Source: an uncultured Acidobacteriia bacterium (GTDB lineage Bacteria > Acidobacteriota > Terriglobia > Bryobacterales > Bryobacteraceae). Taken from it: 46,689 nt of DNA. Each line of letters starts with the position of its first letter. The stretch's first letter is position 1. Positions 1 to 8,324 of the stretch are shown piece after piece. The DNA lies in assembly GCA_903851195.1 (NCBI GenBank), contig CAINNJ010000061.1:1-46689 (forward strand). The letters are read 5' to 3'. The notes under the pieces are model-generated. The model was not told the DNA's origin. It did no database searches and saw only the letters and a program-made list of their open reading frames with translations. The position numbers and the translations under genes were made by a program.

Positions 1-3000
1 CCTTGCGGTCGCATCTCACTCCCTGACAGCCGCCTACGCCGGGGACACGAACGACGCGGCCAGCATCTCCGCGACGCTGACACAGACCGTCAACCAGGCT
101 TCCACCACCACAACCCTGACAGGATCGCCGAATCCGTCTTCGTTCGGGCAGACCGTAACGCTCACAGCAACCGTCACCCCGTCCACCGCTTCCGGCACCG
201 TCACCTTCAAAGACGGCACCACAACTCTGGGTACTGCCGCACTGAGCAACGGGATCGCGACCTTCGCCACGGCATCGCTTTCCGTGGCAACCCATTCGAT
301 AACGGCAGCCTACTCGGGGGACACCAGTTATCTGTCCAGCGCGTCGGCCTCCCTCGCTCAAAGCGTCACTCAGGCTGCGTCGGTCCTCACCCTGAACTCC
401 TCGCTCAACCCTTCCACCGTTGGCCAGACCGTCACGCTGCGAGCCGCGGTTACCCCTGCGGATGCCACCGGCATCATCACATTCCGGGACGGCTCCGCGG
501 TGCTGGGAACCGCCAGACTGGCAGGCGGCGCCGCTAACCTCGCCGTGTCCACTCTGCCCCCGGGCGCCCACACCCTCAACGCCTCTTACGCAGGGGACAC
601 GTCTTACCTGGGCAGCAGCGCTTTGCTGAACGGAACAACGCTGAGTTTCTCCGCCGCGGTCCCGGGCACCCTTGCCGACAGCAACGGGCTGGGCACGGGA
701 TTCACACAGCGCCTTCCCGGAACCGGCTCTGCAATTGCTGCGAACGACCCGAATCTGACGGTCAATACAGAAACCGGGACACTCACCTGGCGGGCACCGG
801 TCTCCGACCTGAATGGCGCTGTCAATCTGGCGGGCGGCGATTTCCCGGGTGTTCCCGTGACCAGTGACGATTTCACTATGACCGCCACGTTTCGAAACGT
901 CCGGTTGGGGCAGAACAATGACCAGTTTGGCCTCTATGCCGGCACCGCCGCGTCGAACGTGTTTCGTGGCGGCGTTCGCTATTCCGATGGCGCCGTAATC
1001 TTTACCGCGCAAACGTCGGGGACCGCGGATCGGAACGTCATGACCGGAAACCCGGATCTCGCGCCGCGCAACGGCGACGACGTGACCCTGACGCTGTCGC
1101 GAAGCGCCGGGAACTGGACGCTGTCGCTCCGCAATCTCACCGCCCCGGCGCGTTCGGGCAGCGTGCCCCTCGCGCAGCCCGCGTTTCTGAACGGTGTTAC
1201 CGGACTGGTGGCCGGACTCTTCGCGTCGAGCGGCGGGAGCACCAACAGCCAAACGGTCACCGTCAGTTCCTTCCTTTCCGACAACGGGATTCAAACGGTC
1301 AAACAGATTGCGACCACAACCATTCTGACGTCCGCGCCGAACCCTTCGCACCCGACATCGGCCGCGACCTTCACCGCAACCGTAACACCCGCGACCGCGA
1401 CCGGCTCCGTCACGTTCAAAGAAGGCGGCACCACACTCGGGACAGCGACGCTGGCCTCCGGAGTGGCGACATGGCAGACCACTTCTCTCGGCCTGGGCAC
1501 GCACTCCATCTCGGCCACGTACGGAGGAGACACCAATAACTCGGGCAGCACCTCCGACGCCTACACCCAGTCGGTGGAAGCGTACATGACTTCCGTGGCG
1601 CTCAACTCCTCGCTGAATCCCTCTTCCTTCGGACAGAACGTGACCTTCCGGGCGACCGTGGCGCCCGGGTCGGCCACCGGCACCGTGACGTTCCGGGACA
1701 ACGGCGCGCCGCTGGGTTCGGACACGCTGGTTGGAGGCGTCGCCACGTTCAGTTCAGCCGGCCTGACCACCGGCCAACACTCCATCACGGCCGCTTACGG
1801 GGGCGATCTGCTCAACAGCGGCAGCACTTCAGCCCCCCTCACCCAGACCGTCAACCTCGCGACGTCGAGCACGTCCCTGACGTCCCAGGCCAATCCGCTC
1901 CTGGTCGGACAAAATGTCAGCTTGGCGGCTGCGGTTACGCCGGGCACGGCCACGGGGAGGGTGACGTTCCGGGACGGATCCACGACCCTTGGCGCCGCCA
2001 CACTGGCCGCGGGCCGCGCGGTGTTGTCGGTTCCACTTCCGTTCGGCCTGCATCCGCTGACCGCCTCGTATGAAGGCGATCCGAACACGGCGCCCAGTTC
2101 TTCGGCCACGCTGAACCAGAGAATGACCTACCCGCCGTTACTCATCAGCACCACGAGCCTGCCCGCGGGCATCGCGGGACAAGTCTATGGCCCGGTGAGC
2201 CTGGCCGCAACGGGCGGCTCGGGCGATTTTGCATGGTCGGCAACGGGGCTTCCCGATGGACTCGGACTCGATGCCGGTGGCACGCTGAGCGGCACGCCGA
2301 CGGTCAACTTCAACGGCAGCGTGACGTTCACGGTAACGGACAGAAAGTCCGCTCTCACGGCCACGGCTACACTGACGCTGAGCGTTGCATTCCCGCCACT
2401 GCTCATTTCCGGTCCCGCCAGCCTGGGCAGCGTGGTGGCCGGCGGAACGGTCGCCGGAACCTTCAGCGCCTCCGGCGGCAAAGTTCCCTACACGTGGACC
2501 GTTTCGGGATTGCCGGGCCTGTCGGTCAGCGCAACCGGAACCGTGAGCGGTTCGCTCCCAAACGCGGGGACTTTCACCCTGGTCGTCACGGTCACGGATT
2601 CCCTGAACAGTTCAGTCAGCCGAACCGCGACCGCTTCCGCCTTCGGCATCACGACCGGCAGTTTACCGACCGCTTCCACCATCAACGATTACAGCGCCGC
2701 CATCACCGCGGCGGGCGGCACACCTCCTTACAGCTTCTCCGCGAGCGGACTGCCGGCGGGAATCACCTTTACAGGTGGCGTGTTCGGGGGCAGGCCGATG
2801 AACCCCGGTTCGGCGACGATTGCCGTGCAGGCCAGCGATTCGGCCGGACTCTCGATGTCGGCCAGCTACTCGCTCACCATTACCGGGCCCGCCGCGCTGA
2901 AAATCTTCTCGACCAGTCTGATCGATGCCACGGTAGGACAGGCGTACTCGGACACGCTCAGCGCCACGGGCGGCACCGCGCCGTACAACTGGACTCCGAG

Positions 3001-5812
3001 CGGAGGCCAGTTACCCGGCGGACTCAGCCTCAGTTCCACGGGCGCCGTGACCGGATTACCGACGAATCCCGGAGCCTACAGCTTCGGCGTCAAGGTGACC
3101 GACGTTTCCGGGAACAGTGCGGTGGGAACCATTGGCATGACCGTGAAGCCGGCGCCGGTTTCCATCACCAGCGGCGCGGCGTTCCCGGCGGGTGTTGTCG
3201 GTTCCGATTATCCGGTCCAGATCCTGACGGCCGCGGGCGGCGTGCCTCCGTATACGTTCAGCGTGCGGGGTTCCCTGCCGGACGGGCTTTCTCTTTCCAA
3301 CAGTCAGATCGGCGGCGTTCCGACGACCCCGGCCGAAGCCTCTTTCACACTGGTCGCTACCGATTCCTCAGTGCCGCCGATGACCGGACTGCTCGGCATC
3401 AGCGTGAGCGTCCGGCCTGGCGCGGCGGATCTGGTTGTCGCCGCCGGTACCGCGGCGTTTGCGATCACCGCGGGCACGTCCACTACTCCTCCGCCGACCA
3501 CGATCGGTATCAGTTCGAGCCGGGTGGCACAGATCCTCGCGTATACGACAAGTGTCAACGTACCCTGGCTGACGATTACGGGCGGTTCCAATACGCCGGA
3601 CGTGGTGTCGCTGGGAATCAACGAGGCCGCGCTGGCGCTGTCGCCGAGCGGGTCGCCGTACTCGGGCAATGTGGTGGTCACGTGCACGTCAGCCGCCTGC
3701 AAGGGAAAGTCGCAGACGATCGCGGTCACGCTGACGGTGAGCGCTCCGCCCGCGCAATTAAGTCTGGGGACGACGCTGCTGTCCTTCGCCTCCCTGGCCT
3801 CCAGTCCGCAAGCCTCCACGGCGTCTCTCACGCTGCTCAATTCGGGGGGAGGCACGCTGCTCATCAATTCCGTCACCTCCGACGCGCCGTGGCTCCGGAT
3901 CGGGGCGTTTCCGGCGTCCGTCCTGCCAGGACCGGGCGGCGGTGTCAGCGTCACGGCAGACCCCTCGGGACTGTCGGCTGGTTTTTACCGGGGCACGATC
4001 ACGGTTTCCAGTTCGGGAGGAACGGCGGCCGCAGCCGTGACGCTGGTCATCTCATCCGCGGCCACTATGTCTCTGGGACCCTCGGGCGCGCAGTTTTCGC
4101 TGCCCCAGGCGGGAGTGCTCGGCAACGGCACGGGCACATTCAACGTCAGCGTGGCGAATGGCGCTTCCGTGCCTTTTTCCGCCAGTCTGCCCGGAGGACC
4201 GTCCTGGCTTTCGCTGATCGCAGGCGTGGGCGCCGCGACACCCTCGGTTTCCGGGGTTGTCAGCTACTCCATAGACCCGGCCGCGGCAGCTGCGCTTCCG
4301 GCGGGCGCGTACTACGGGACCATCCGCGTCAGCGGTTCGGGCGTGATCAACTCGCCTCAGGATTTCCAGGTAGTTCTGAACGTAACGCCGGCCGCCACCG
4401 CCGTGATTCCGGACCCGCAACCCGCCGGCCTCGTTTTCGTGAGCGCGGGAACCGGGCCGCTGGCCGGACAGTCCATCAGCGTCTATGCCAGTTCGCGGAC
4501 TCCCCTTCCCTTCCAGGCTTCGGCCACGGTCGAAAAAGGCAGCTGGCTGACCGTCTCACCGACCCAGGGCTCGGCGTCCGGCGGTTCCCCCGGCAACGTC
4601 ATGGTGACAGCCGATGCCACGGGTCTGGCCCCGGGCGCGTACCGGGGAACCGTGAGTTTCGCCTTCGGAAGCGCTGTCCGGGCGGTGAACGTCACGCTGA
4701 TCGTGGTGGCTCCCGCGGCTCCGGCGACTCCGGCTCAGGCGCCTGCCGTTTCGGGCGCTCTTCGACCCTCGGCCGCGGGGCCGATCTGCAGCAATGCACA
4801 ACTTGTGCCGACGCAGACCGGTCTGGTCAGCAACTTCTCGGCGCCCACGTCGTGGCCGACGCAGATCGCCATCCGGTTGTTCGATACCTGTGGCAGTGTC
4901 ATCAGTAATGGCACGGTCTACGCGACATTCACGAACGGCGATCCGCTGCTGCCTCTGCTGCCCGTCAGTTCCGGTCAGGGCCTGTATTCCGGAACATGGA
5001 CGCCGCGCAGGACTTCCAACGCGGTGACGGTCACCGCGACGGCGACCGTGCCGGGCTATCCGGCCACCGCGGTTAAGATCGGCGGTCAGGTCTCCTCGAA
5101 TCAGGCTCCGGTGCTGGCCCCGAACGGCACCGGTGATGTCTTCCATCCGCGGGTGGGCGCGGGACTGGGGCCGGGCAATATCGTCCAGATTTACGGTTCA
5201 GGACTGGCGTCGCAAATTTCGGCGCCGGATACTTTGCCCTTGCCGACGGCCCTGAGCGGGACGAGCGTCATTATAGGTGGCATTGCCGCTCCGCTGTTCT
5301 ACGTGAGCCCGAACCAGATCAACGCACAGATCCCGTTCGAACTGACGGCGGGAAATCAATATCAGCTGATCGTGAACGCCAATGGCGCCCTGACCACCCC
5401 GCAACCGATCCAGCTCAACAGCGGCACGCCGTCCATTCTCGACTTCAGTTCGGGAGCCGTGGTGGCGCAACACCTGGACGGCAGCCTGATCGCCGATTCG
5501 TCACCAGCGGCGCCCGGGGAATCCGTTGTCATCTATTCGTCCGGCCTGGGCCTTACGGATCTCCCGGTAGCGAGCGGGGCCGCTTCGCCGTCCGATCCGC
5601 CGGCGCGGGTGGCGGATCCGCCCGTGCTCACTCTCGACGGCAACACTGTAAGCGTGCTTTTCGCCGGTCTGACGCCGGGCTTCGTGGGCCTCTACCAGGT
5701 CAACTTCCAGGTGCCGCCGGAAATGCCAAGCGGGAATCACGAACTGCTGCTCACGCAGAGCGGCACGGCGAGTAACAAAACGGTGCTCACGGTGCGGGCG
5801 ACGACTCCGTAG
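1..5812 (+). CDS. Giant modular Ig-like repeat surface protein with Solibacter-type C-terminal domain (5' partial)
   Basis: The frame is open from base 2, so the start lies left of the window; about 1936 residues are visible. Seen, in order: the tail of one and then two full Ig-like repeats (to ~630; each ~90 residues with T-V-T-F-x-D-G and Y-x-G-D-T signatures); a non-repeat beta-rich block (~640-1290) that resembles a concanavalin-A-like laminin G/lectin fold; three more Ig-like repeats (~1300-2120); about five putative-Ig (He_PIG-like) repeats with G-G-T-x-P-Y and L-P-x-G-L signatures (~2130-3420); about four BACON-like segments (~3421-4715); another Ig-like stretch; and a Soli_cterm domain with Y-V-S-P-N-Q-I-N-A-Q (~5110-5805). 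Such proteins are presumably secreted or surface-exposed and may act in adhesion or carbohydrate binding; this is inferred. No catalytic motif was seen. The signal peptide would be outside the window. Confidence 0.85.
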   Translation, partial: LAVASHSLTAAYAGDTNDAASISATLTQTVNQASTTTTLTGSPNPSSFGQTVTLTATVTPSTASGTVTFKDGTTTLGTAALSNGIATFATASLSVATHSITAAYSGDTSYLSSASASLAQSVTQAASVLTLNSSLNPSTVGQTVTLRAAVTPADATGIITFRDGSAVLGTARLAGGAANLAVSTLPPGAHTLNASYAGDTSYLGSSALLNGTTLSFSAAVPGTLADSNGLGTGFTQRLPGTGSAIAANDPNLTVNTETGTLTWRAPVSDLNGAVNLAGGDFPGVPVTSDDFTMTATFRNVRLGQNNDQFGLYAGTAASNVFRGGVRYSDGAVIFTAQTSGTADRNVMTGNPDLAPRNGDDVTLTLSRSAGNWTLSLRNLTAPARSGSVPLAQPAFLNGVTGLVAGLFASSGGSTNSQTVTVSSFLSDNGIQTVKQIATTTILTSAPNPSHPTSAATFTATVTPATATGSVTFKEGGTTLGTATLASGVATWQTTSLGLGTHSISATYGGDTNNSGSTSDAYTQSVEAYMTSVALNSSLNPSSFGQNVTFRATVAPGSATGTVTFRDNGAPLGSDTLVGGVATFSSAGLTTGQHSITAAYGGDLLNSGSTSAPLTQTVNLATSSTSLTSQANPLLVGQNVSLAAAVTPGTATGRVTFRDGSTTLGAATLAAGRAVLSVPLPFGLHPLTASYEGDPNTAPSSSATLNQRMTYPPLLISTTSLPAGIAGQVYGPVSLAATGGSGDFAWSATGLPDGLGLDAGGTLSGTPTVNFNGSVTFTVTDRKSALTATATLTLSVAFPPLLISGPASLGSVVAGGTVAGTFSASGGKVPYTWTVSGLPGLSVSATGTVSGSLPNAGTFTLVVTVTDSLNSSVSRTATASAFGITTGSLPTASTINDYSAAITAAGGTPPYSFSASGLPAGITFTGGVFGGRPMNPGSATIAVQASDSAGLSMSASYSLTITGPAALKIFSTSLIDATVGQAYSDTLSATGGTAPYNWTPSGGQLPGGLSLSSTGAVTGLPTNPGAYSFGVKVTDVSGNSAVGTIGMTVKPAPVSITSGAAFPAGVVGSDYPVQILTAAGGVPPYTFSVRGSLPDGLSLSNSQIGGVPTTPAEASFTLVATDSSVPPMTGLLGISVSVRPGAADLVVAAGTAAFAITAGTSTTPPPTTIGISSSRVAQILAYTTSVNVPWLTITGGSNTPDVVSLGINEAALALSPSGSPYSGNVVVTCTSAACKGKSQTIAVTLTVSAPPAQLSLGTTLLSFASLASSPQASTASLTLLNSGGGTLLINSVTSDAPWLRIGAFPASVLPGPGGGVSVTADPSGLSAGFYRGTITVSSSGGTAAAAVTLVISSAATMSLGPSGAQFSLPQAGVLGNGTGTFNVSVANGASVPFSASLPGGPSWLSLIAGVGAATPSVSGVVSYSIDPAAAAALPAGAYYGTIRVSGSGVINSPQDFQVVLNVTPAATAVIPDPQPAGLVFVSAGTGPLAGQSISVYASSRTPLPFQASATVEKGSWLTVSPTQGSASGGSPGNVMVTADATGLAPGAYRGTVSFAFGSAVRAVNVTLIVVAPAAPATPAQAPAVSGALRPSAAGPICSNAQLVPTQTGLVSNFSAPTSWPTQIAIRLFDTCGSVISNGTVYATFTNGDPLLPLLPVSSGQGLYSGTWTPRRTSNAVTVTATATVPGYPATAVKIGGQVSSNQAPVLAPNGTGDVFHPRVGAGLGPGNIVQIYGSGLASQISAPDTLPLPTALSGTSVIIGGIAAPLFYVSPNQINAQIPFELTAGNQYQLIVNANGALTTPQPIQLNSGTPSILDFSSGAVVAQHLDGSLIADSSPAAPGESVVIYSSGLGLTDLPVASGAASPSDPPARVADPPVLTLDGNTVSVLFAGLTPGFVGLYQVNFQVPPEMPSGNHELLLTQSGTASNKTVLTVRATTP
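97..630 (+). repeat. Tandem Ig-like coding repeats, first block
   Basis: Two consecutive ~270-base coding units encode Ig-like domains with a shared plan: S-L-N-P-S near the start, G-Q-T-V-T-L, then T-F-x-D-G, then S-I-T-A-A-Y-x-G-D-T near the end. A partial unit precedes them at 2-96. They are similar in protein sequence but not identical at the DNA level. Confidence 0.75.
1300..2125 (+). repeat. Tandem Ig-like coding repeats, second block
   Basis: Three consecutive units of about 270 bases encode the same Ig-like fold as the block at 97-630. The two blocks are separated by a lectin-like segment, as if that domain had been inserted into a once-continuous array. The boundaries are approximate. 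Confidence 0.75.
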
Positions 5813-5822
5813 CAACCCCACT

Positions 5823-5828
5823 TATAAT
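5823..5828 (+). promoter_or_regulatory. Possible -10 element (TATAAT) upstream of the kinase gene
   Basis: A perfect TATAAT lies 11 bases after the stop of the Ig-repeat gene and about 100 bases before the kinase start. No convincing -35 hexamer sits 16-18 bases upstream, so this is only a candidate sigma-70-type promoter. Confidence 0.3.
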
Positions 5829-5929
5829 TCGGTAAGCCCGGTCGGCAGGAGCGGCGAAGCCAACCGGAGAAAGGTGGTGTGTAACACTCAAAACTTCGCT
5901 GCTTACGCACGCCACTCGACACACGAACT

Positions 5930-8278
5930 ATGGTTGGAACCACCATCTCGCACTATGAAATTCTCGGAAAACTCGGAGAAGGCGGGATGGGTCTGGTTTT
6001 TCAGGCACGGGATCTTACACTGGGCCGTCTGGTCGCCATCAAGGTCCTGCTGCCGTCCGCGACGGATGCCTCCGACCGCCGCGCCCGCTTTCTGCAGGAA
6101 GCCCGCGCCGCCTCTTCGCTGAATCACCCGAACATCATCACCATTCACGACATCGTCACCATCGAGGAAGGCGACTGCATCGTGATGGAACTGGTGAAGG
6201 GCCAGACCCTGAGCGACATGATCGCGGCGGGAAAACTTCCCGCGCTCGACTGCCTGAAACTGGCGATGCAGATTGCCGATGCGCTCTCCGCCGCGCACAA
6301 CATCGGCATCACGCACCGCGATCTGAAACCCGCCAACGTCATGGTGACCACGCAGGGTCTGGCGAAGGTGCTCGATTTCGGGCTGGCCAAACTGGCGGAT
6401 TCCGGCGGCGCGCTGGGTTTTGAGGAGAGCGATTCCACGGTATCCATTCACGTGGATGCACGGCCCCGGACAGCGGAGGGCGCCATAATCGGCACGGTCG
6501 CCTATATGTCTCCGGAACAGGCCGAGGGCCGGAGGGTGGACGCGCGGTCCGACATCTTCTCGTTCGGCTCGTTAGCGTACGAGATGCTGACCGGGCAGCG
6601 CGCTTTCCACGGAAATTCGGGCCTCGAAACGCTGGCGGCGGTGCTGCGGGACACCCCGCGCGACATGCAGAAAGCCGGCGCGGACGTACCGCCGGAAGTG
6701 CAGGAAATCGTCTACCGCTGCCTGCGCAAAGATCCGGACCAGCGGTTTCAGTCGATGAGCGACGTCCGGCAGGCGATCGAGCAGGTCTATTTCGCCACCC
6801 GCTCCGGCATTATGACGCCCACCTCCGGCGTCTGGAAGCGGCCGTTGCAGGCGAGAATCATTCCTTCCATCGCTGTGCTGCCGTTCCTGAACCTCAGCTC
6901 CGATAAGGAAAACGAGTATTTCAGCGATGGCCTGGCGGAAGAAATCATCAATGCGCTCACGCATATCGACAATCTCCGGGTAACGGCGCGCACTTCGGCG
7001 TTTGCGTTTCGCGGCACGCAGCAGGATGTGCGGCAGATCGGCGAAACGCTGAAGGTGCAGAGCGTGCTGGAGGGCAGTGTCCGGAAATCGGGCAATCGGG
7101 TGCGGATCAGCGTTCAGCTGATTGGCGTGGCGGAAGGCAACAATATCTGGTCCGAGCGGTTTGATCGCGAAATGACCGATGTGTTCGAGATTCAGGACGA
7201 AATCTCGCAGTCGATTGTCGCGAAACTGAAGGTTCGCCTCGCCAGCCAGACGGGCACGGGCACGGATCTGGCGCAGCCCGTGGCGCCCCCCGTAAAGCGG
7301 TACACGGAAAACATGGAGGCCTACAACCTCTATTTGAAGGGCCGCTACGAGGTTCATAAGATGACCCGCGAAGGCCTCGACGCGAGCAAGCAGCTTTTCT
7401 CCGAAGCGATCCGGCTGGACCCGAACTACGCGCCGGCGCACGACGGTCTGGCGTACTGCTGGTATTCGCAGGGCTTTCTCGGCTTCGTGGCGCCGAAAGA
7501 GGCGATGCCGAAGGCCAAGGCGTCTGTGCGGCGGGCCATTGAACTCGACGAATCCGTCTCCGAAGCGCACGCCACTCTGGGCGTCATTCTCGCGCTTTAC
7601 GACTGGGACTGGGCCGGGGCCGAGCGGGAACTGATGCGCTCCATCGAACTCAACAGCGCTTCGCCGGGCGCACGGGACGTCTACGCGTTTTACTACCTCC
7701 GCCCCGTTTGCCGGCTGCATGAGGCCATCATCGAAGTGCAGAACGCGCTCTCGCTCGATCCGCTCTCCATTCTGTTCCGGGTCCATCTCGGCTTTCTTTA
7801 TTACCTGCAACACCATTACGAGTTGTCCATCGCGCAGTTCCGGAAAGTGCTGGAAATGAATCCGCAGTACTATCTGGCGCACGCCATGATGGGCCCGATC
7901 TACACAGCCGCGGGCAAGTACGACGAGGCGCTGGCCTGTTACGGGCGGGCCCGCGTGGCGGACGCCGACAGCAAGTTCGTGGATTCGCTGGAAGCCATGA
8001 CCCTGGCCGTGGCCGGCAAGCGCGAGGCCGCGCTGGCTCTGCTCGGAGAAATCAGCCGCAAGGCAGCGACGGAGTACATCTCTCCGGTGAGCATCGCCTA
8101 TATCTATACAGCTCTGGGTGACCGCGATGCCGCCTTCGATCATCTGGATCAGGCGATTATCGATCGCGACCCCAACATTCTGGGGCTGCGCTCGAATCCA
8201 ATATTCGACAGCCTTCGGGAGGACGAACGATACCATGCGCTGCTGCGCAAGATGCAACTGGAAGGACCTGTCAGCTAA
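5930..8278 (+). CDS. Ser/Thr protein kinase with TolB-like and TPR regions
   Basis: 782 residues. The N-terminal Hanks-type kinase domain (~8-285) has the glycine loop G-E-G-G-M-G (16-21), the ATP-anchoring Lys38, a helix-C Glu57, H-R-D with Asp131, D-F-G at 149-151 and S-P-E-Q at ~194-197, so it should be active. Residues ~311-430 match the TolB-like segment found in many kinases and adenylate cyclases (A-V-L-P-F, then F-S-D-G-L-A-E-E). The rest (~450-780) is TPR-like helical repeats. No transmembrane helix is evident between kinase and sensor parts, so a soluble cytosolic protein is likely. The start is ATG at 5930, fixed by the kinase N-terminus; the ribosome site is weak. An S53 peptidase gene follows 46 bases downstream and may be co-transcribed. 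The substrate is unknown. Confidence 0.9.
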   Translation: MVGTTISHYEILGKLGEGGMGLVFQARDLTLGRLVAIKVLLPSATDASDRRARFLQEARAASSLNHPNIITIHDIVTIEEGDCIVMELVKGQTLSDMIAAGKLPALDCLKLAMQIADALSAAHNIGITHRDLKPANVMVTTQGLAKVLDFGLAKLADSGGALGFEESDSTVSIHVDARPRTAEGAIIGTVAYMSPEQAEGRRVDARSDIFSFGSLAYEMLTGQRAFHGNSGLETLAAVLRDTPRDMQKAGADVPPEVQEIVYRCLRKDPDQRFQSMSDVRQAIEQVYFATRSGIMTPTSGVWKRPLQARIIPSIAVLPFLNLSSDKENEYFSDGLAEEIINALTHIDNLRVTARTSAFAFRGTQQDVRQIGETLKVQSVLEGSVRKSGNRVRISVQLIGVAEGNNIWSERFDREMTDVFEIQDEISQSIVAKLKVRLASQTGTGTDLAQPVAPPVKRYTENMEAYNLYLKGRYEVHKMTREGLDASKQLFSEAIRLDPNYAPAHDGLAYCWYSQGFLGFVAPKEAMPKAKASVRRAIELDESVSEAHATLGVILALYDWDWAGAERELMRSIELNSASPGARDVYAFYYLRPVCRLHEAIIEVQNALSLDPLSILFRVHLGFLYYLQHHYELSIAQFRKVLEMNPQYYLAHAMMGPIYTAAGKYDEALACYGRARVADADSKFVDSLEAMTLAVAGKREAALALLGEISRKAATEYISPVSIAYIYTALGDRDAAFDHLDQAIIDRDPNILGLRSNPIFDSLREDERYHALLRKMQLEGPVS

Positions 8279-8324
8279 AACCGTTTTGCGAAACGTGCCA
8301 TTCCCGTTTTCCGTCAGCAGTCCC

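Noticed and set aside
97-2125. CRISPR array or satellite DNA suggested by regular repeats
   Set aside because: The units are ~270 bases, coding, diverged at the DNA level and in one continuous frame.
2233-4908. An 891-codon open frame overlapping the Ig-repeat gene in another frame on the same strand
   Set aside because: Its product is rich in Arg, Gly and His with no domain order, as expected for an off-frame reading of high-GC repetitive coding DNA. The real frame has clear Ig and Soli_cterm domains.
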